Origin: Spirochaetales bacterium
GTDB taxonomy: Bacteria > Spirochaetota > Spirochaetia > ARS1246
DNA length: 6,038 bases
NCBI GenBank assembly: GCA_018644745.1
Contig: JABGPX010000234.1
Coordinates: 1 to 6,038 of the forward strand
Direction: 5' to 3'
This document shows positions 5,683 to 6,038 of this stretch, piece after piece. Every line of letters starts with the position of its first letter. Position 1 is the first letter of the stretch. The notes below the pieces were generated by a model. That model was not told where the DNA came from. It worked only from the letters and a program-made list of their open reading frames with translations, and made no database searches. A program made the translations under genes and the position numbers.

Positions 5683-6038
5683 ATGATGAAAGAGCTCAAT
5701 ATTCGGAATCCGTTTAACAACGCCCCAATTATGCATACGGAAGAGACGGATTCAACTATGGCCGCGGCGGCGGATCTGGCCGAACAAGGTTATCCCTTCG
5801 GTACTGTCGTTCTAACTGACTATCAAACCGGCGGTCGAGGCCGATTCGCCGAGCGACGCTGGTTGAGCGCTCCGGGCGAAGGACTGCTTTTTACGTTGTA
5901 TCTCGATAGTTCGAGCCTAATCCATCCTGCAAGCATGCTTCCGCTTCTCGCCGGACTTGGTTTGCTTCGGCTGGTTGAAGCGGTTACCGGATTACCTTGC
6001 CAGCTGAAGTGGCCCAACGATGTGCTGATTCGGGGCAT
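5683..6038 (+). CDS. birA: Biotin--[acetyl-CoA-carboxylase] ligase, N-terminal part, no DNA-binding domain
   Basis: The enzyme activates biotin with ATP to biotinyl-AMP and attaches it to the lysine of biotin carboxyl carrier proteins in the cytoplasm. The window holds 118 residues and the frame is open to the edge. Visible are TDST (22-25), the biotin/ATP loop YQTGGRGRFAERRW (47-60), the strand EGLLFTLYL (66-74) and KWPND (109-113), in the order seen in BirA. The catalytic domain starts within about 20 residues of the N-terminus, so the winged-helix domain of E. coli BirA is absent and this looks like a monofunctional enzyme that does not repress transcription. Starts are uncertain: ATG at 5683, ATG at 5686, or an in-frame GTG at 5665 with a weak AGG 9 bases upstream. 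None has a strong ribosome-binding site. It diverges from argR across a gap of about 98 bases. Confidence 0.9.
   Translation, partial: MMKELNIRNPFNNAPIMHTEETDSTMAAAADLAEQGYPFGTVVLTDYQTGGRGRFAERRWLSAPGEGLLFTLYLDSSSLIHPASMLPLLAGLGLLRLVEAVTGLPCQLKWPNDVLIRG

Noticed and set aside
1..6038. An unknown defence, mobile or biosynthetic system.
   Set aside because: Every gene belongs to a well-known housekeeping family with intact key residues. No transposase, integrase, direct-repeat array, tRNA or unexplained conserved frame was seen.

Overview
This is ordinary, gene-dense bacterial chromosome: short gaps, Shine-Dalgarno sites before most genes, stop/start overlaps and roughly balanced base composition. 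The sequence does not settle the phylum. The gene order argR-argB-argD-argG-pgi is not the enterobacterial argECBH arrangement. ArgG has an IWHMSHEGGDLEDP motif of the kind I associate with non-enteric bacteria. Any closer assignment (a spirochaete, for example) would be a guess.

Layout from left to right. Bases 1-207 (+) are the tail of a membrane protein, probably a Major Facilitator transporter, cut by the window edge. It converges on pgi with only 8 bases between the two stop codons, and a short perfect hairpin holds both stops. From 5584 down to 216 on the minus strand runs one tightly packed unit: argR (arginine repressor), argB (N-acetylglutamate kinase), argD (acetylornithine aminotransferase), argG (argininosuccinate synthase) and pgi (glucose-6-phosphate isomerase). 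argR/argB and argB/argD each overlap as ATGA. argD-argG is separated by 22 bases, and argG-pgi by 9 bases with the argG stop codon inside the pgi ribosome-binding site. Diverging from argR at the right end is a biotin-protein ligase gene (+), cut by the window edge.

How it works together. ArgB and ArgD catalyse the second and fourth steps of ornithine synthesis on acetylated intermediates, and ArgG the step from citrulline to argininosuccinate. argA/argJ, argC, argE, argF and argH are not in the window and must lie elsewhere if the pathway is complete. The regulatory logic can be read in the argR-birA gap. Two 18-bp ARG boxes lie side by side with a 3-bp spacer, the classic ArgR operator geometry, over the -10 region of a plausible argR promoter and reaching into the argR ribosome-binding site. 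The unit is therefore predicted to be repressed by its own first product when arginine is plentiful. pgi, a central-carbon enzyme, is carried at the end of this arginine unit, which is the least expected feature of the layout.

I found no mobile element, CRISPR array, RNA gene or unknown multi-gene system. No stretch above 300 bases lacks a gene.
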